Shown in pieces: positions 62,100 to 64,000 of a stretch of DNA of 64,000 nt (position 1 is the first letter of the stretch; each line of letters begins with the position of its first letter). The position numbers were made by a program, and so were the translations under genes. The notes beneath the pieces were generated by a model. The model worked only from the letters and a program-made list of their open reading frames with translations, ran no database searches and had not been told where the DNA came from. Source of the DNA: Rothia mucilaginosa (GTDB lineage Bacteria; Actinomycetota; Actinomycetes; Actinomycetales; Micrococcaceae); NCBI RefSeq assembly GCF_901875305.1, contig NZ_CABFLY010000006.1:117204-181203 (forward strand), read 5' to 3'.

Positions 62100-64000
62100 T
62101 GCCGAGCGCCTCCTTTCGCCTCTGCAGCTTTGAGATTTCGTATGCGACATCCTCGGCTGAGAGGCCGTTGACGGAGCCGATGTGGATTCCTCCGGTACTG
62201 GTAGATGTCGACGTGTGGTTTGCGATGCTGTACATCGCCTTCCACTGTCGGTCAGTCAACACGTAGTCGGGGGTGCTCCTGCGGTGGTCGATGAGTTGTA
62301 CGCCCTGCGTCAGCAGGCCGCCTGCATCGTAGAGCTTCGGCGGGGTAGAGAAAGCCTTAGCCCATGACGGGTTGCCCGCTACTCGGCCACCGTCCGCGTA
62401 GCCGTGTCCGTGACCGATGACTCCCAGCATGCCGCTGTACCCATAGCGCGCCTTGGCGTACCGCATGCCGGCGACAAGGTTGCTGAGTGGGTCCAGCCTG
62501 TTGTTGGGGAGTGAGGGGTCTCGGAAGGCTGCGAAGGTGGCGCCGATGACCTGGACTAGGCCCATCGCCAAGTCGCCTGTCAAAGTGTTCACGTCAACGT
62601 AGCCGTTTTGAGTGACGTTGGGGTCGCCATTCGACTCTGATTGAATCTGGCTGAGCCATGCGTTGATGTAGGCGCCGTCTTGGGGGAGCCCGGCGATGCC
62701 GAGCGCCTGGATGACGGTGTCCCTCCAACGCATCACACCGCCGTTGGAGGCAGCAACGGGGGTTGCTGAGCCAACGTCGGTGCCGTCTTGGTTTTTGCCC
62801 TTGAGCGTGTTCACGATCCATTCGCGGGCACCATCGAGCAGATGGTTCCCTGCTCCTCGCATGAGGTCACCCGCCCAGCCGGGGAATAGCCCACCGATCC
62901 CATCGAGGACACCCCTGGCCGGGCTGATCGCTACATCGATAACCTTCCCTGCTGCAGTTCCGATGAGCTCGCGGCCTGCATCGATGACGGCCCCAGCGAC
63001 ATCCGTCGCTAGATTGACTGCGGACGTGACAAGTCCACCAAAGTCATACCCTGGGATATTGTCCTGGACGTTGAGGGCCGCCGCGTATGACTGGCCGACG
63101 TGCGGGCTACCGCCGCCGCTCAGTGCGGCATAAGGAAGCTCGCCGGTGCGGTTCAGATAGTCCAGAGCGCCTGGGTTCTCCCTTTCAAATCGCCTACGCG
63201 ATTCCTTCCTGATGACGAATTCATCACGATGGACAACGCCGGCGACGTCATATTTACGGCCGGCTCCGGTGTAGCCGCCCGCCGCCCAGCCTTCGAGGCT
63301 GACTTCAGGAAGCTTGTTGATCCCGAACGTTCCTGCGAGGTTGTTAAAGTGGCGGATGAATCCCTGGTTCACGACCACGTCGAGCACCCATCGCACAGGC
63401 TTCTTGACGACATTGACCAGGTTGTCCCAGAACGCCTTGATTGCGTTGACGCCCTGGTTAAACGCGGCAGGAACCCTGTTGGTGATCCAGTCGCTCATTG
63501 CGTCGAAGACCGGTCTGATGCTGCCGTCCCAGACGCTACGAATGACTGAGCCGATGCCGTCCCATACAGGGCGGATGACGTTCTCATGCAGCCACCGGAA
63601 GACGCTACCGATTCCGTCGACAACGCCCTTGATGATTGGGGCTAGAACGTCTCGGAACCAGTCCGAGAAAGTACGGATAGTAATCTGAATCCAATCCCAG
63701 ACGGGCTTCACGATTGATTCGTACAGCCAGCGGAAGATATTTCCTAGCATCTGGGTTGCGGCGTTGAACAGGGGGACGAAGGTGACGTTCCACCAGTTCA
63801 GGAAGCCGTTGATTACCTGAGTAATCCAATCCCAGACGGGCTTCACGATTGATTCGTACAGCCAGCGGAAGATATTTCCTAGCATCTGGGTTGCGGCGTT
63901 GAACAGGGGGACGAAGGTGACGTTCCACCAGTTCAGGAAGCCGTTGATTACCTGAGTAATCCAATCCCAGACGGGCTTCACGATTGATTCGTACAGCCAG
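62092..64000 (-). CDS. Tape-measure protein, C-terminal part (5' end outside window)
   Basis: At least 636 residues; the frame runs off the right edge, so the start is not visible. The visible N-terminal part has exact 45-residue repeats (FLNWWNVTFVPLFNAATQML / FRWLYESIVKPVWDWITQV), then diverged copies (FRWLHENVIRPVWDGI). Hydrophobic helical stretches follow. Near the C-terminus MRWRDTVIQALGIAGLPQDGAYINAWLSQIQSESNGDPN...MGLVQVIGATFAAFRD is a lysozyme/SLT-type transglycosylase domain with Glu in QSESNGDP and a MGLVQV block. It sets tail length and may open peptidoglycan at DNA entry. No frameshift is visible in this part. Confidence 0.88.
   Translation of the reverse strand, partial: WLYESIVKPVWDWITQVINGFLNWWNVTFVPLFNAATQMLGNIFRWLYESIVKPVWDWITQVINGFLNWWNVTFVPLFNAATQMLGNIFRWLYESIVKPVWDWIQITIRTFSDWFRDVLAPIIKGVVDGIGSVFRWLHENVIRPVWDGIGSVIRSVWDGSIRPVFDAMSDWITNRVPAAFNQGVNAIKAFWDNLVNVVKKPVRWVLDVVVNQGFIRHFNNLAGTFGINKLPEVSLEGWAAGGYTGAGRKYDVAGVVHRDEFVIRKESRRRFERENPGALDYLNRTGELPYAALSGGGSPHVGQSYAAALNVQDNIPGYDFGGLVTSAVNLATDVAGAVIDAGRELIGTAAGKVIDVAISPARGVLDGIGGLFPGWAGDLMRGAGNHLLDGAREWIVNTLKGKNQDGTDVGSATPVAASNGGVMRWRDTVIQALGIAGLPQDGAYINAWLSQIQSESNGDPNVTQNGYVDVNTLTGDLAMGLVQVIGATFAAFRDPSLPNNRLDPLSNLVAGMRYAKARYGYSGMLGVIGHGHGYADGGRVAGNPSWAKAFSTPPKLYDAGGLLTQGVQLIDHRRSTPDYVLTDRQWKAMYSIANHTSTSTSTGGIHIGSVNGLSAEDVAYEISKLQRRKEALGIA
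63689..64000 (-). repeat. Exact 135-bp tandem repeats in tape-measure gene
   Basis: Units starting at 63689 and 63824 are identical over 135 bp (45 codons), and a third starts at 63959 and runs past the edge. Diverged copies continue to about 63540. Confidence 0.95.

Overview
This 64 kb window is chromosomal DNA of a high-GC Gram-positive bacterium (GC estimated by eye near 60%, with more AT-rich intergenic stretches). The class Ib ribonucleotide reductase operon, LAxTG-type cell-wall anchors, twin-arginine lipoproteins, a type-2 isoleucyl-tRNA synthetase behind an actinobacterial T-box, and a long RNase E/G next to rplU-rpmA-obg all point to Actinobacteria. The mix fits the Micrococcaceae, and Rothia is my best guess (inference, not tested by search).

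Layout. 1-463: end of a short-chain dehydrogenase gene. 898-11587: a head-to-tail array of five paralogous secreted surface proteins, each with its own leader. They share a roughly 95-residue beta-sandwich-like repeat, but their C-terminal anchors differ (LAHTG, LAATG, or degenerate). 11813-17140: an assimilatory nitrite reductase and siroheme island (CbiX-type chelatase, divergent nirD and nirB, SUMT methyltransferase) with a DtxR-like iron box between nirD and nirB. 17481-19652: two related lipoproteins of DUF6318 type. 19653-20714: about 1 kb with no convincing gene, followed by a T-box leader and ileS-folC. 26638-28861: tenA, a VKOR-family membrane protein and a small membrane protein. 29462-38701: a housekeeping block (rne, rplU, rpmA, obg, nadD, a membrane protein, rsfS). 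Then come tRNA-Ala(GGC), a CDF metal exporter, a glutaminase-STAS protein and a small basic protein. 42361-47645: envelope genes, with two NodB-type polysaccharide deacetylase lipoproteins flanking an Excalibur lipoprotein and a DsbA/FrnE-like oxidoreductase, followed by an App1-type phosphatase. 48507-52613: nrdH-nrdI-nrdE-nrdF behind a control region with paired NrdR boxes, two perfect DnaA boxes and a dense cluster of TTAA motifs.

From 52814 to the right edge every gene is on the minus strand and belongs to a siphovirus-type prophage. Reading in the direction of transcription (right to left) these are tape measure (cut by the window edge), Dit, Gp37-like tail protein, baseplate/fibre proteins, an FnIII protein, an SGNH-like hydrolase, a membrane-anchored coiled coil, a beta-helix protein, an amidase endolysin and a holin. 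The module ends at a strong terminator facing nrdF. Structural genes further upstream, integrase and att sites lie outside or could not be recognised.

The most unusual items are the five-gene surface array with decaying sorting signals and a poly-G tract, the DnaA-box/TTAA/NrdR region ahead of nrd, the DtxR-like box in the nir intergenic region, three apparently leaderless genes, and the perfect 135-bp tandem repeats in the tape-measure gene.
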